Source: Actinomycetota bacterium
GTDB lineage: Bacteria; Actinomycetota; Actinomycetes; Mycobacteriales; Mycobacteriaceae
Length of the DNA stretch: 64,000 bases
Assembly: GCA_018268465.1 (NCBI GenBank)
Contig: JAFDWN010000015.1
Span: forward strand, 263,314 to 327,313
Direction of reading: 5' to 3'
Shown here: piece after piece, positions 54,647 through 63,888 of the stretch
How positions within the stretch are numbered: the first letter of the stretch is position 1
Layout: every line of letters begins with the position of its first letter
Made by a program: the position numbers and the translations under genes
The notes under the pieces: generated by a model
Seen by the model: only the letters and a program-made list of their open reading frames with translations
Database searches by the model: none
What the model was told of the DNA's origin: nothing

Positions 54647-55912
54647 ATGCGACTTTCACGACGCTCCTCCCTAGCGCGGTCGGCACTCGTCGCGGGAAGC
54701 GTGGTCGCCGCAACCAGCCTGGTGCTGGCCGGCTGCGGCAGCAAAGCCACCGACGAAGAAGCCGCTGGTGGCCAATCCTGCGTCGACACCTCCGGCGACA
54801 CCATCAAGGTGGGTTCGCTGAACTCCCTGTCGGGCACGATGGCGATCTCCGAGGTGACGGTGCGCGATGCCATCAAACTCGCCGTCGACGAGATCAACGC
54901 CGACGGCGGCGTGCTCGACAAGCAGATCCAGCTGATCGGCGAAGACGGCGCGTCCGAGCCGACGGTGTTCGCGGAGAAGGCACAGAAGCTGATCAGCAGC
55001 GACTGCGTGGCTGCGGTGTTCGGCGGCTGGACGTCCTCGAGCCGCAAGGCCATGCTGCCGGTCTTCGAAAGCAACAACGCCCTGCTGTACTACCCGGTGC
55101 AGTACGAGGGCCTGGAGTCGTCGCCGAACATCTTCTACACCGGCGCGACCACCAATCAGCAGATCGTGCCCGCGCTGGACTACCTCAAGGAGAAGGGCGT
55201 CAAATCGCTCTACCTGGTCGGCAGCGACTACGTCTTCCCCCAGACCGCCAACCGCATCATCAAGGCCTACGCCGAGGCCAACGGGATCGAGATCAAGGGT
55301 GAGGACTACACCCCGCTGGGTTCGACCGACTTCTCCACGATCGTCAACAAGGTCCGCACCGCCGGCGCCGACGCCGTGTTCAACACCCTCAACGGCGATT
55401 CGAACGTCGCGTTCTTCCGCGAGTACAAGAACGTGGGTCTGACCCCGCAGCAGATGCCGGTGGTGTCGGTGTCGATCGCCGAGGAGGAGGTCGGCGGCAT
55501 CGGGGTGCAGAACATCGACGGCCAGCTCACCGCGTGGAACTACTACCAGACGGTCGACAACCCGGTGAACAAGGAGTTCGTCAAGAACTACAAGGCGGCG
55601 TTCGGCGAGAACAAGCCGACCTCCGATCCGATGGAGGCCGCGTACGTGTCGGTCTACCTGTGGAAGAACACCGTCGAGAAGGCAAACTCGTTCGACGTCA
55701 AGGCAATCCAGGACAACGCCGGCGGCGTCACGTTCGACGCCCCCGAAGGCCTGGTGACCATTGACGGCGAAAACCACCACATCACCAAGACCGCCCGCAT
55801 CGGCGAGATCCGTCCCGACGGCCTGATCTACACCATCTGGGAGTCGCCCGGCCCGATCGAGCCGGATCCCTACCTGAAGTCCTACCCGTGGGCTGCCGGG
55901 CTCTCCGGCTGA
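54647..55912 (+). CDS. Urea ABC transporter substrate-binding lipoprotein UrtA
   Basis: 421-residue binding protein of the amide/urea class (Peripla_BP_5). Lipobox LAGC with Cys30. The stretches [37 protein letters not shown] and [12 protein letters not shown] are typical of UrtA rather than of branched-chain amino-acid receptors. It captures urea outside the membrane for UrtBC. The ATG at 54647 is favoured over a TTG 6 bases upstream by the position of GAAAGG. First of five genes in urtABCDE order. Confidence 0.93.
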   Translation: MRLSRRSSLARSALVAGSVVAATSLVLAGCGSKATDEEAAGGQSCVDTSGDTIKVGSLNSLSGTMAISEVTVRDAIKLAVDEINADGGVLDKQIQLIGEDGASEPTVFAEKAQKLISSDCVAAVFGGWTSSSRKAMLPVFESNNALLYYPVQYEGLESSPNIFYTGATTNQQIVPALDYLKEKGVKSLYLVGSDYVFPQTANRIIKAYAEANGIEIKGEDYTPLGSTDFSTIVNKVRTAGADAVFNTLNGDSNVAFFREYKNVGLTPQQMPVVSVSIAEEEVGGIGVQNIDGQLTAWNYYQTVDNPVNKEFVKNYKAAFGENKPTSDPMEAAYVSVYLWKNTVEKANSFDVKAIQDNAGGVTFDAPEGLVTIDGENHHITKTARIGEIRPDGLIYTIWESPGPIEPDPYLKSYPWAAGLSG

Positions 55913-55922
55913 CGGACGCTCG

Positions 55923-56807
55923 ATGGATGTCCTGATCGGGCAGCTGACAACGGGATTGAGCCTCGGCTCGATCCTGTTGTTGGCCGCCCTCGGCCTTGCG
56001 CTGACCTTCGGTCAGATGGGCGTCATCAACATGGCGCACGGCGAGTTCATCATGGCCGGCTGCTACACCGCGTACGTGGTGCAGCAGATCGTCACCAGCG
56101 CGGGCGTATCCCTGTTCGTCTCGCTGATCGTGGGCTTCCTGGTGGGGGGCCTGCTCGGCGTCCTGCTGGAGACCACGCTGATCCAGCGGATGTACCACCG
56201 CCCGCTGGACACCCTGCTGGTGACCTTCGGGGTGGGCCTGGTGCTGCAGCAGGTGGCCCGCGACATCTTCGGGGCTCCCGCGGTCAACGTCGTTGCGCCG
56301 TCGTGGCTGTCGGGCGGGGTCGAGATCCTCGGCGCCGTGGTGCCCAAGACCCGGATCTTCATCCTGGTGCTGGCCATCCTGTGCGTCAGCGTGCTGGCGA
56401 TCGTGCTCAAGGTGAGCCCGATGGGACGACGTATCCGCGCCGTCGTGCAGAACCGCGATCTGGCTGAGACCAGCGGGATCTCGTCGCGCCGGACCGACCT
56501 CACGACGTTCTTCATCGGATCGGGCCTGGCCGCCGTCGCCGGTGTGGCGCTGACGCTGATCGGATCGACGAGTCCGACCATCGGGCAGAGCTATCTCATC
56601 GACGCGTTCCTCGTCGTGGTGGTTGGCGGACTGGGACAGATCAAGGGCACCGTCATCGCCGCATTCGCGCTGGGCTTCCTGAACTCGTTCATCGAGTACA
56701 ACACCACCGCGTCGCTGGCGAAGGTGATCGTGTTCGTGCTGATCGTGATCTTCCTGCAAGTCCGCCCGCAAGGCCTGTTCACGGTCCGGACAAGGAGTCT
56801 CGTATGA
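55923..56807 (+). CDS. Urea ABC transporter permease UrtB
   Basis: 294-residue LivH-type permease with multiple helices; the conserved FGQMGVINMAHGEFIMAGCY near residues 29-48 is characteristic of UrtB/LivH. It lies 10 bases after urtA and forms the channel with UrtC. Typical UrtB proteins of proteobacteria carry a long N-terminal extension; this one, like other actinobacterial forms, does not. Confidence 0.93.
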   Translation: MDVLIGQLTTGLSLGSILLLAALGLALTFGQMGVINMAHGEFIMAGCYTAYVVQQIVTSAGVSLFVSLIVGFLVGGLLGVLLETTLIQRMYHRPLDTLLVTFGVGLVLQQVARDIFGAPAVNVVAPSWLSGGVEILGAVVPKTRIFILVLAILCVSVLAIVLKVSPMGRRIRAVVQNRDLAETSGISSRRTDLTTFFIGSGLAAVAGVALTLIGSTSPTIGQSYLIDAFLVVVVGGLGQIKGTVIAAFALGFLNSFIEYNTTASLAKVIVFVLIVIFLQVRPQGLFTVRTRSLV

Positions 56808-56832
56808 GAAGGCCTCCGACGCGAGGAGCGCG

Positions 56833-57939
56833 ATGAAGACGATGGTGGGACGCTGGCAGACCTGGGCCGGCTTCGCCCTGGCGGCGGCACTGCTGTTCGG
56901 GGTGGCTCCCGCGGTGCTCTCGACCTTCCGGCTGGGGCTGCTCGGCCAGTTCCTGTGCTATGCGATCGTGGCCGTCGGCATCGGATTGGCCTGGGGCCGT
57001 GGCGGAATGCTCGTTCTCGGCCAGGGCGTGTTCTTCGGGCTCGGCGGCTACATGATGGGTATGCACCTCAAGATCGCCGACGCCCAGATCGCCGGCCAGA
57101 GCGTTCCCGACTTCATGCAGATCGCCGGGGTGCGTGAACTGCCCGCGTACTGGGCGCCGTTCGCCTCGCCACTGGTGACGCTGCTGGCGATCGTGCTGAT
57201 CCCCACGGGTATCGCCGCGGCGCTGGGCCTGGGGGTCTTCAAACGCCGGGTCAAGGGCGCCTACTTCGCGATCCTGTCGCAGGCGCTGGCCGCCGCGATG
57301 GCGATCCTGCTGGTGGGTCAGACCGGGCTCGGCGGCTCCAACGGGCTCAACGGGTTCCGCACATTCTTCGGGTTCCGGCTGTCGGATCCGGTGAACAAAC
57401 AGATGCTCTACTTCATCGCCGCGGGCACGCTGCTGGTGGTGGTGGCCGTAGTGCGCCAACTGATGCAGAGCCGGTACGGCGAACTGCTCGTGGCAGTGCG
57501 CGACGGCGAGGAGCGGGTGCGATTCCTGGGCTACGACCCCGCCAACGTCAAAGTCGTCGCCTACGCCGTGGCCGCGTTGTTCGCCAGCATCGCCGGGGCA
57601 CTGTTCGCCCCCATCGTCGGATTCATCAGCCCCTCCCAGGTCGGCATCCTGCCCTCCATCGCGTTCCTCATCGGTGTCGCCATCGGTGGGCGCACAACCC
57701 TGTTGGGTCCGGTCCTGGGTGCGATCGGCGTGGCGTGGGCGCAGACCCTGTTCTCCGAACGCTTCCCCTCGGAGTGGATCTACGCCCAGGGCCTGCTGTT
57801 CATCGTGGTCGTCGGCTTCTTCCCGGCCGGTCTGGCCGGGCTTGCGGTGGTGTTCACGCGGTGGCGGCGCGCGAAAGAGCCCCCCGCGCCGGATCCTGAT
57901 CCCGATCCGGCGCCCGAGAAGGTGGGGGCGGCGACATGA
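56833..57939 (+). CDS. Urea ABC transporter permease UrtC
   Basis: 368-residue LivM-type permease. Landmarks: AWGRGGMLVLGQGVFFGLGGYMMGMHL, GQTGLGGSNGLNGF, and the ATPase-contact loop RDGEERVRFLGYDPANVKV. The C-terminal tail is Pro/Asp-rich (DPDPDPAPEK). GCGAGGAG precedes its ATG, 25 bases after urtB. It overlaps urtD by 4 bases. Confidence 0.93.
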   Translation: MKTMVGRWQTWAGFALAAALLFGVAPAVLSTFRLGLLGQFLCYAIVAVGIGLAWGRGGMLVLGQGVFFGLGGYMMGMHLKIADAQIAGQSVPDFMQIAGVRELPAYWAPFASPLVTLLAIVLIPTGIAAALGLGVFKRRVKGAYFAILSQALAAAMAILLVGQTGLGGSNGLNGFRTFFGFRLSDPVNKQMLYFIAAGTLLVVVAVVRQLMQSRYGELLVAVRDGEERVRFLGYDPANVKVVAYAVAALFASIAGALFAPIVGFISPSQVGILPSIAFLIGVAIGGRTTLLGPVLGAIGVAWAQTLFSERFPSEWIYAQGLLFIVVVGFFPAGLAGLAVVFTRWRRAKEPPAPDPDPDPAPEKVGAAT

Positions 57940-58760
57940 CGGAGACCGACAAGGCTCCGATCGCCGGCGGGAACGCCGGCATGGGTACCGAGTACCTCGA
58001 AGTGCGCGGCCTGACCGTGGATTTCGACGGTTTCAAGGCCGTGAGCGGGGTCGACCTCACCCTCTTCCAGGGCGATCTGCGCTTTCTCATCGGGCCAAAC
58101 GGTGCGGGCAAGACCACCGTCATCGACGCGATCACGGGTCTGGTGCCGGCCACCGGGTCGGTCAACAAGTCCGGCGCCGAATTGCTCGGCAAGAAGGTGC
58201 ACCAGATCGCCAGAAGCGGAGTGGGACGGACATTCCAGACCGCGAGCGTGTTCGAGCAGTTGACGGTGCTGCAGAACCTCGACATCGCCGCGGGCGCCGG
58301 ACGCTCGATATGGACGCTGCTGCGCCGCAGGCCGGGTGTGTCGCCGGCGATCGAGGAGGCACTGGACACGATCGGGCTGACCGACCTGGCCGACAAGCCC
58401 GCCGGTGTACTGGCGCACGGCCAGAAGCAATGGCTGGAGATCGGCATGCTGCTCGTGCAGAACGCCGACGTGCTGCTACTCGACGAACCGGTGGCGGGGA
58501 TGAGCCACGAGGAACGCGAGGAGACGGGAAATCTGTTGCGCCGCATCGGCGGTGAGCGCACCGTCGTCGTCGTCGAACACGATATGGACTTCATGCGCGC
58601 CTTCGCCACCTCGGTGACGGTGCTGGCCCGCGGCCAGGTGATCGCCGAGGGGTCGGTGGCCGAGGTGCAGGCGAATCCGAAGGTGCAGGAGGTCTACCTG
58701 GGCACCGCGGCGGCCGGCGCCGACGACATCCCCGCCGAGCTGATCGAGGAGAACACCTGA
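57936..58760 (+). CDS. Urea ABC transporter ATP-binding protein UrtD
   Basis: 274-residue LivG-type ATPase with Walker A GPNGAGKTT, the Walker B region LLLDEPVAGMSHEE (typical of UrtD), and H-loop VEHDM. The signature motif is degenerate (LAHGQKQWLEIG in place of LSGGQ), which is normal for UrtD. ATGA overlap with urtC. Confidence 0.93.
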   Translation: MTETDKAPIAGGNAGMGTEYLEVRGLTVDFDGFKAVSGVDLTLFQGDLRFLIGPNGAGKTTVIDAITGLVPATGSVNKSGAELLGKKVHQIARSGVGRTFQTASVFEQLTVLQNLDIAAGAGRSIWTLLRRRPGVSPAIEEALDTIGLTDLADKPAGVLAHGQKQWLEIGMLLVQNADVLLLDEPVAGMSHEEREETGNLLRRIGGERTVVVVEHDMDFMRAFATSVTVLARGQVIAEGSVAEVQANPKVQEVYLGTAAAGADDIPAELIEENT

Positions 58761-59452
58761 TGCTTCAGCTGGTCGACGTGCGCACCGGCTACGGCCGTTC
58801 GGAAGTCATCCACGGCGCCACCGTCGAGGTGCCCTCCGACGGGGTCGCCGCGGTGATGGGACACAACGGGGCCGGGAAGACGACGCTGCTGCGCGCCGCG
58901 GTGGGCCTGCTCAAGTGCAGCGCGGGCAAGGTCGTCCTCAACGGCGACGACGTCACCAAGCTGCGCCCGTCGGCGCGGGTGGCCCGCGGCCTGGCCTACG
59001 TGCCGCAGGGCCAGCAGTCGTTCGGCCAGCTCACCACCGCGGAGAATCTGCAAGTGGTCGCCGACGGGCGCAAGAACGGCAAACAACTCATCGACGAGCA
59101 GCTCGATCTGTTCCCCGCACTCAAGGAACTGTTGACCCGCCGCGCCGGGCTGCTCTCGGGTGGTCAGCGCCAGCAACTGGCCATCGCCCGCGCGTTGATC
59201 ACCGCACCCAAGATCCTGATTCTCGACGAGCCGACCGAGGGGATCCAGCCGTCGGTGGTGGCCGAGATCGAAGCCGCGATCACCGCGCTGACGAACCGGG
59301 GCGATCTGGGCGTGCTGCTCGTCGAGCAGCACATCGGCTTCGCGCTCGAATCCGCCCAGCAGTACTACATCCTGGAGTCGGGCCGCGTCACCTCCAGCGG
59401 TAGCGGCGGCTCGGCGTCGGAAGCCGACGTGCGTGCCGCGATGGCCATCTGA
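58760..59452 (+). CDS. Urea ABC transporter ATP-binding protein UrtE
   Basis: 230-residue LivF-type ATPase. Walker A GHNGAGKTT, signature LSGGQRQQL, and Walker B LDEPTEGIQPSVV, where TEGIQPS is diagnostic for UrtE. TGATG overlap with urtD. No urease gene is in the window, so urea use depends on genes elsewhere. It ends 8 bases before the convergent CoA-transferase gene. Confidence 0.93.
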   Translation: MLQLVDVRTGYGRSEVIHGATVEVPSDGVAAVMGHNGAGKTTLLRAAVGLLKCSAGKVVLNGDDVTKLRPSARVARGLAYVPQGQQSFGQLTTAENLQVVADGRKNGKQLIDEQLDLFPALKELLTRRAGLLSGGQRQQLAIARALITAPKILILDEPTEGIQPSVVAEIEAAITALTNRGDLGVLLVEQHIGFALESAQQYYILESGRVTSSGSGGSASEADVRAAMAI

Positions 59453-59460
59453 GCATGCGC

Positions 59461-60696
59461 TCAGATCGCTGCGGCACTGCGTAATTCGGCGATCTCGGCG
59501 GCGCTGAATCCCGCCTCGGACAGCACCTCCTCGGTGTGCTGGCCGTGCAGCGGCGGCGGGGTGCGGACACTGGCGGGGGTCTCGTCGAGTTTGTAGGGCA
59601 CGCCGAGGAACTTCAGCGGACCCGCGGGAGTGTCGAGTTCGACGACCATGTCGGCGTCGGCCACCGCGGGGTCGGCGAACGCATCGGCCATCGACCGAAC
59701 GGGTGCGGCGAAGATGTCCTGCGCCTCCATGAGCTCCAGCCACTCGGCCGTCGTCCTGGCTGCCAGCGCCTCTTCGACGACAGCGGCGAACTCCGCACGG
59801 TTGTCGAAACGCGCCCAGTAGGTGGCGAACCGTTCATCGGTGGCGAGATCCTCGATGCCGAGAATCCGCGACAGCAGCGCGATCTGACGCCCGCTGGACA
59901 ACGCGATGTGCCCGTCCTTGGTCGCGTAGAACCCGTACGGCGGCGGCGTGTAGGGACTGGCGTGCCCCGGTTGCGGCCGAACCGGCTCGCCGACGGGCGC
60001 GTTGAGGAAGTGAAATCCCCACTCCGCCATGCCCGCGATCGCGCTCTCGTACAGGCTGGTGCGAACCCGCTGCCCCTCCCCCGTTCGCACCGCATGGACG
60101 ATTGCGCACACCGCGCCGAATGCGCCGTTCATGGCGCCGAGAGTGTCGGCGATGGCGGTGGCCACCGGGACCGGTTGTCCATCGACCGCGTTGAGGTACC
60201 CCCACCCGGTGCTCGCCTCGACGAGCACGTCCTGACCCGGCTTGGACACGTGCGGTCCGCGGGGTCCGTAGCCGGTGGCGGAAACGTAGACGATGCCCGG
60301 GTTGAGTTCCCGGCAACGCCGGTAGCCCAGCCCGAGACGGTCCATCACCCCCGGCCGGAAGTTCTCGTACACCACGTGGAACTGCGGCACCAGCCGTTCG
60401 ACAGTCGCGATGCCCGCCGCGGACTTGAGGTCGACGGTGATGCTGCGCTTATTGCGGTTGTTGGCAAGGAAGCCGGCGGCATAGATGGTCGAGTCGTCGT
60501 GATCGGTTCCGTAGCGGCCGTTCTCGCCGTACCGGTCGTCGCTGCGACCGTCGGCGGTCACCGCGGCGCGGCGCTCCACCTTGACCACGTCGGCGCCCAT
60601 ATCCGCGAGCATCTGCGTCGCATAGGGCCCCTGCATGCGCTCGGTGAAATCCAGGACGCGGATCCCGGCCAGCGGGCCTGGCCGTGGCTCGGCCAT
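59461..60696 (-). CDS. CaiB/BaiF (class III) CoA-transferase, second copy
   Basis: 411-residue family III CoA-transferase. Conserved opening VLDFTERMQGPYATQMLADMGADVVKVE, YENFRPGVMDRLGLGY, and the region GQDVLVEAS holding the expected catalytic Asp. These enzymes move CoA between carboxylic acids. It overlaps the preceding paralogue by one base (TGATG) and is clearly related to it, so the two may act as unlike subunits of one enzyme. Last gene of the minus-strand unit. Confidence 0.9.
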   Translation of the reverse strand: MAEPRPGPLAGIRVLDFTERMQGPYATQMLADMGADVVKVERRAAVTADGRSDDRYGENGRYGTDHDDSTIYAAGFLANNRNKRSITVDLKSAAGIATVERLVPQFHVVYENFRPGVMDRLGLGYRRCRELNPGIVYVSATGYGPRGPHVSKPGQDVLVEASTGWGYLNAVDGQPVPVATAIADTLGAMNGAFGAVCAIVHAVRTGEGQRVRTSLYESAIAGMAEWGFHFLNAPVGEPVRPQPGHASPYTPPPYGFYATKDGHIALSSGRQIALLSRILGIEDLATDERFATYWARFDNRAEFAAVVEEALAARTTAEWLELMEAQDIFAAPVRSMADAFADPAVADADMVVELDTPAGPLKFLGVPYKLDETPASVRTPPPLHGQHTEEVLSEAGFSAAEIAELRSAAAI

Positions 60697-61937
60697 CAGA
60701 TCACCTCGCGCTTCCGCAGTTCGGTGATTTCCTCTGGGCTGAAGCCGGCCGATTCGAGCACCTGGTCGGTGTGCTCGCCGTGTCGCGGTGGCGCCGACCG
60801 CACCGAGGCCGGCGTCCGTGACAGCCGGTATGGCGGTGCGGGAAGCCGTAACTCGCCTACCGGCGAGTCGATCGTGGCGATCATGCCCTGGTGCGCGACC
60901 TGGGCGTCGGCGAACGCTTCGGCGAAGGACTTCACCGGAGCGGCGAACAGTCCCGCGGGCTCCATCAGATCCATCCACTGCGCGGTGGTCTTCTGCCGCA
61001 GCGCCTCCTCCAGCAAGGCCTCGAACTCGAGGCGGTGCTCGTTGCGCGCCGCCGGGGTGCAGAACCGCGGATCCGCTGACAGGTCGGGTATACCGAGGAT
61101 CCGGCACAGTTCGGGGATCTGCCTGCCGCTGGACAGTGCGAGATACCCGTCTCTGGTCGCGTAGAAGCCGTACGGGGCGGCGATGTAGGGGTGCGCATGC
61201 ATGACCGTGCCGCGCACCGGCTCGCCGACGTCGGTGTTCATGAAGTGCACGGCCTGCTCGGACTGTGCGGCGATCGCGCTCGCCAGCAGGTTCACCTCGA
61301 CCCGCTGGCCCTCACCGGTGCGGTCCCGGTGCCGCAGCGCCGCCAGCACGGCGATGGCGCCGTTCATCCCGCCCAACAGATCCGTGATCGACATGCCGAC
61401 GGGAGTCGGGCGGCCATCGGCCGCGACGTTCATCGCGCCGAAGCCGCCCACGGCCTGGGCCAGGACATCCTGCCCGGGCCGCCGCTCGTAGGGACCCTCT
61501 GACCCGTAGCCGTACGCGGACGCGTAGATCACCGCGGGGTTGAGGGCCCGGCAGTCGTCGTACCCCAACCCAAGGCGGGACATCACCCCAGGGCGGAAGT
61601 TCTCGTAGACGATGTCGCACATCCCCACCAGTCGTTCGGCCACGGCCTTGGCCGCCGCATTCTTCAGGTCGAGCGTGACGCTCTTCTTGTTGCGGTTGGC
61701 AGCCAGGAAACCGGCGGCATAGAACGTCGTGTCTTCCGGATCCTGGCCGTACCGGCCGTTTGGTCCGTATCTCTCATCGGGCCTGCCGTCGACGGTCAGC
61801 GAGATACGACGCTCGACCTTGATCACTTCGGCACCGAGGTCGGCGAGAATCTGTGTGCCGTAGGGACCTTGCATCCGCTCGGTGAAATCGAGCACGCGGA
61901 CATCGGATAGCGGCCCCGGCGGGTTCCCCTGGGTCAT
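60696..61937 (-). CDS. CaiB/BaiF (class III) CoA-transferase, first copy
   Basis: 413-residue paralogue of the following gene: same opening (VLDFTERMQGPYGTQILADLGAEVIKVE), NFRPGVMSRLGLGYDD, catalytic-Asp region RRPGQDVLAQAVGG and C-terminal GFSPEEI. The ATG follows GAGGAGACGA. It starts 28 bases after the permease stop. Pairs of this kind form heteromers in, for example, benzylsuccinate or succinyl-CoA:malate CoA-transferases. Donor and acceptor acids are not predictable. Confidence 0.9.
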   Translation of the reverse strand: MTQGNPPGPLSDVRVLDFTERMQGPYGTQILADLGAEVIKVERRISLTVDGRPDERYGPNGRYGQDPEDTTFYAAGFLAANRNKKSVTLDLKNAAAKAVAERLVGMCDIVYENFRPGVMSRLGLGYDDCRALNPAVIYASAYGYGSEGPYERRPGQDVLAQAVGGFGAMNVAADGRPTPVGMSITDLLGGMNGAIAVLAALRHRDRTGEGQRVEVNLLASAIAAQSEQAVHFMNTDVGEPVRGTVMHAHPYIAAPYGFYATRDGYLALSSGRQIPELCRILGIPDLSADPRFCTPAARNEHRLEFEALLEEALRQKTTAQWMDLMEPAGLFAAPVKSFAEAFADAQVAHQGMIATIDSPVGELRLPAPPYRLSRTPASVRSAPPRHGEHTDQVLESAGFSPEEITELRKREVI

Positions 61938-61965
61938 TCGTCTCCTCTCATGGGTTCGGCAGCGG

Positions 61966-63024
61966 TCACGTCGGCGACGGGCTGAGCGACGTCGGCGATC
62001 GCCCGACGTCGCCGCCGGGAACCGCCTGCCCATCGCTGCTCACCGGGCCCGACGAGGTCGACGGGGTCACCGGCGGGTGCCCGCGCCTGCGCCGCCGGGT
62101 ATCGACGATGAGCGAAGCACGCGGATCGATCCACGCGTAGGTCAGATCGATCACGAGATTCACGATGATCACCAGCATGGCAATGACGAACACGCAGGCC
62201 AGGACGAGCGGGAGATCACGCCGCTCGATGGCCTGGATGAACAGGCTGCCGATACCCGGCCACGCGAAGATCGTCTCGATCACGACCGCACCGTTGAGGA
62301 AACTGGCCAGCTCGTCGCCACCCACCGTGATGATCGGGATGAGACTGTTCTTCAGCGCATGCCTGCGCACGATCCGACCCTCCGACATGCCCTGGGCACG
62401 CAGAGCGATGATGTAGGGCTTCTGCATCTCCTCCACCAGCGCCGACCGGGCCACTTGCGCCAGGCGCCCCACCGGCCGGAACGCGAGCGTCAGCGCGGGC
62501 AGGATGACGAATTCCAGCCCGCCGTAGCCGGATGTGGGCAACAGGTGCAACTGCACCCCGAACACCAGGATCAGCATGAGGCCCAGCCAGAAGTCGGCGA
62601 TCGACACGCCGGCCAGCGACACCGCCGTGAGCGTCCGATCCAGCAGCCCGTCGGGACGCAATGCCGACAGCACTCCCAGCGCGAACGCGACCGGCAACGC
62701 GACCGTGAATGTGGCGAGGGTCAACAGCAACGTCGCCGGCACCCGTTCCAGCACGAGCGGCAGCGCGGGTACCTTCTGCCACAACGAGTTTCCGAAGTCG
62801 GCGTGCAGCCAACCCGAAAACGACCGCCAGAACTGTTCCCACAGTGGGTCGTCGAGGCCCATCGCGGCGCGGGTGTCCAGATAGAGCTGGTGGCTGGCCG
62901 AGGGCGGCAGGATCAGCCGCGCCGGGTCACCGATCTGGTTCACCAGAATCCACACCACCACGAGGACCGCCAGCAGTACGAGAACCGCGTGGAGCACCCG
63001 CTTCAGGAAGTAACGCGCGTACAT
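61966..63024 (-). CDS. DppB-type ABC transporter permease (no partner permease nearby)
   Basis: 352-residue permease with the DppB N-terminus (ARYFLKRVLHAVLVLLAV), loop AMGLDDPLWEQFWRSF, EAA loop ALRAQGMSEGRIVRRHALKNS and the usual end AWIDPRASL. After that comes a 45-residue polar, Pro/Ser-rich tail (about residues 307-352) that is unusual for the family. In other operons a dppC gene follows here; instead two CoA-transferase genes follow, so the second permease and the ATPases must be encoded elsewhere or have been lost. Confidence 0.88.
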   Translation of the reverse strand: MYARYFLKRVLHAVLVLLAVLVVVWILVNQIGDPARLILPPSASHQLYLDTRAAMGLDDPLWEQFWRSFSGWLHADFGNSLWQKVPALPLVLERVPATLLLTLATFTVALPVAFALGVLSALRPDGLLDRTLTAVSLAGVSIADFWLGLMLILVFGVQLHLLPTSGYGGLEFVILPALTLAFRPVGRLAQVARSALVEEMQKPYIIALRAQGMSEGRIVRRHALKNSLIPIITVGGDELASFLNGAVVIETIFAWPGIGSLFIQAIERRDLPLVLACVFVIAMLVIIVNLVIDLTYAWIDPRASLIVDTRRRRRGHPPVTPSTSSGPVSSDGQAVPGGDVGRSPTSLSPSPT

Positions 63025-63038
63025 GTCGGGCTTCCTTC

Positions 63039-63827
63039 TTAATAGGTTGCCGCGCCGTCGGCGGCCCTGCGCGACCCGGAGACGGCGACGCTCAGTTGCT
63101 CGCGTGCCGCGCCGGCGATCAGGCCGGCATCGGAGAACACGGTGACGAAGTCGAATCCCTTGTCCACGTAGCTCTTCGCGACGGCACCGGACGACGTGTG
63201 CATACCAACGGCGACGCCGTGCCTGCGGCAGGTGTCGGCGATGAGCTGGATGGTCTGCGCGAGGATCGGCGCCGTCGAACCCGGCTTCTCGCCAATCGCA
63301 AGCGCGAGGTCGCTGGGACCGATGTACACACCGTCGACCCCGGGTGTGGACACAATCGAGTCCAGGTCATCAAGGGCCGCCGCTGTTTCGATCATGATGA
63401 TGCAGGCGACGTCCGCAAGCACGTCGGGGTCGGTGCTGCCCATGACGTCACGAGCTCGGATGGGGCCGTAGGAGCGCTGCCCGTGCGGCGGGTACCGGCA
63501 CGCCCGTACCGCGGCGAGGGCGTCGCTGCGGGTTTCGATCATCGGGACGACGACGCCCAGTGCACCGGCATCCAGTGCGGACATGATCGACGCCGGATCA
63601 TTCCACCGGGTACGCACGACCGGCGCCGCGGGTGTGGCCGAAATCGCCTGGATCATGGGAAAGGCCGTGGAATCGTCGATCATGCCGTGCTGCTGGTCGA
63701 CGGTCACGTAGTGGTAGCCCTGGCGCCCGAAAATCTCCGCGGCGAACGGATCAGGCAGCGTGCACCACGCCCCCACTACGGGCTGGCCCCGCCGCCAGGC
63801 GGTGAGCAGCGGGTTCTCGTATGTCAT
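63039..63827 (-). CDS. HpcH/HpaI-family aldolase
   Basis: 262-residue aldolase of the HpaI type, a metal-dependent TIM barrel that cleaves or forms 4-hydroxy-2-oxo acids to pyruvate (or glyoxylate) plus an aldehyde. Landmarks: GAWCTLPDPFAAEIFG, YVTVDQQHGMID, metal-binding Glu in IIMIETAAALDD and the YIGPSDLALAIG motif. It lies between a binding-protein gene and a permease gene on the same strand, suggesting that it acts on the imported compound. Confidence 0.9.
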   Translation of the reverse strand: MTYENPLLTAWRRGQPVVGAWCTLPDPFAAEIFGRQGYHYVTVDQQHGMIDDSTAFPMIQAISATPAAPVVRTRWNDPASIMSALDAGALGVVVPMIETRSDALAAVRACRYPPHGQRSYGPIRARDVMGSTDPDVLADVACIIMIETAAALDDLDSIVSTPGVDGVYIGPSDLALAIGEKPGSTAPILAQTIQLIADTCRRHGVAVGMHTSSGAVAKSYVDKGFDFVTVFSDAGLIAGAAREQLSVAVSGSRRAADGAATY

Positions 63828-63850
63828 ACCGGCGTCCTTCTGTGTCCGCC

Positions 63851-63877
63851 GCCGGGCAGGTGGATCACCTGCCCGGC
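63851..63877. terminator. Perfect hairpin between binding-protein and aldolase genes
   Basis: GCCGGGCAGGTG, GAT loop, CACCTGCCCGGC: a 12-bp perfect stem with a 3-base loop. It sits inside the minus-strand cluster, after the binding-protein stop and before the aldolase start. It may partly terminate or stabilise the binding-protein message, giving more binding protein than enzyme. Confidence 0.65.
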
Positions 63878-63888
63878 AACGTATTCGG

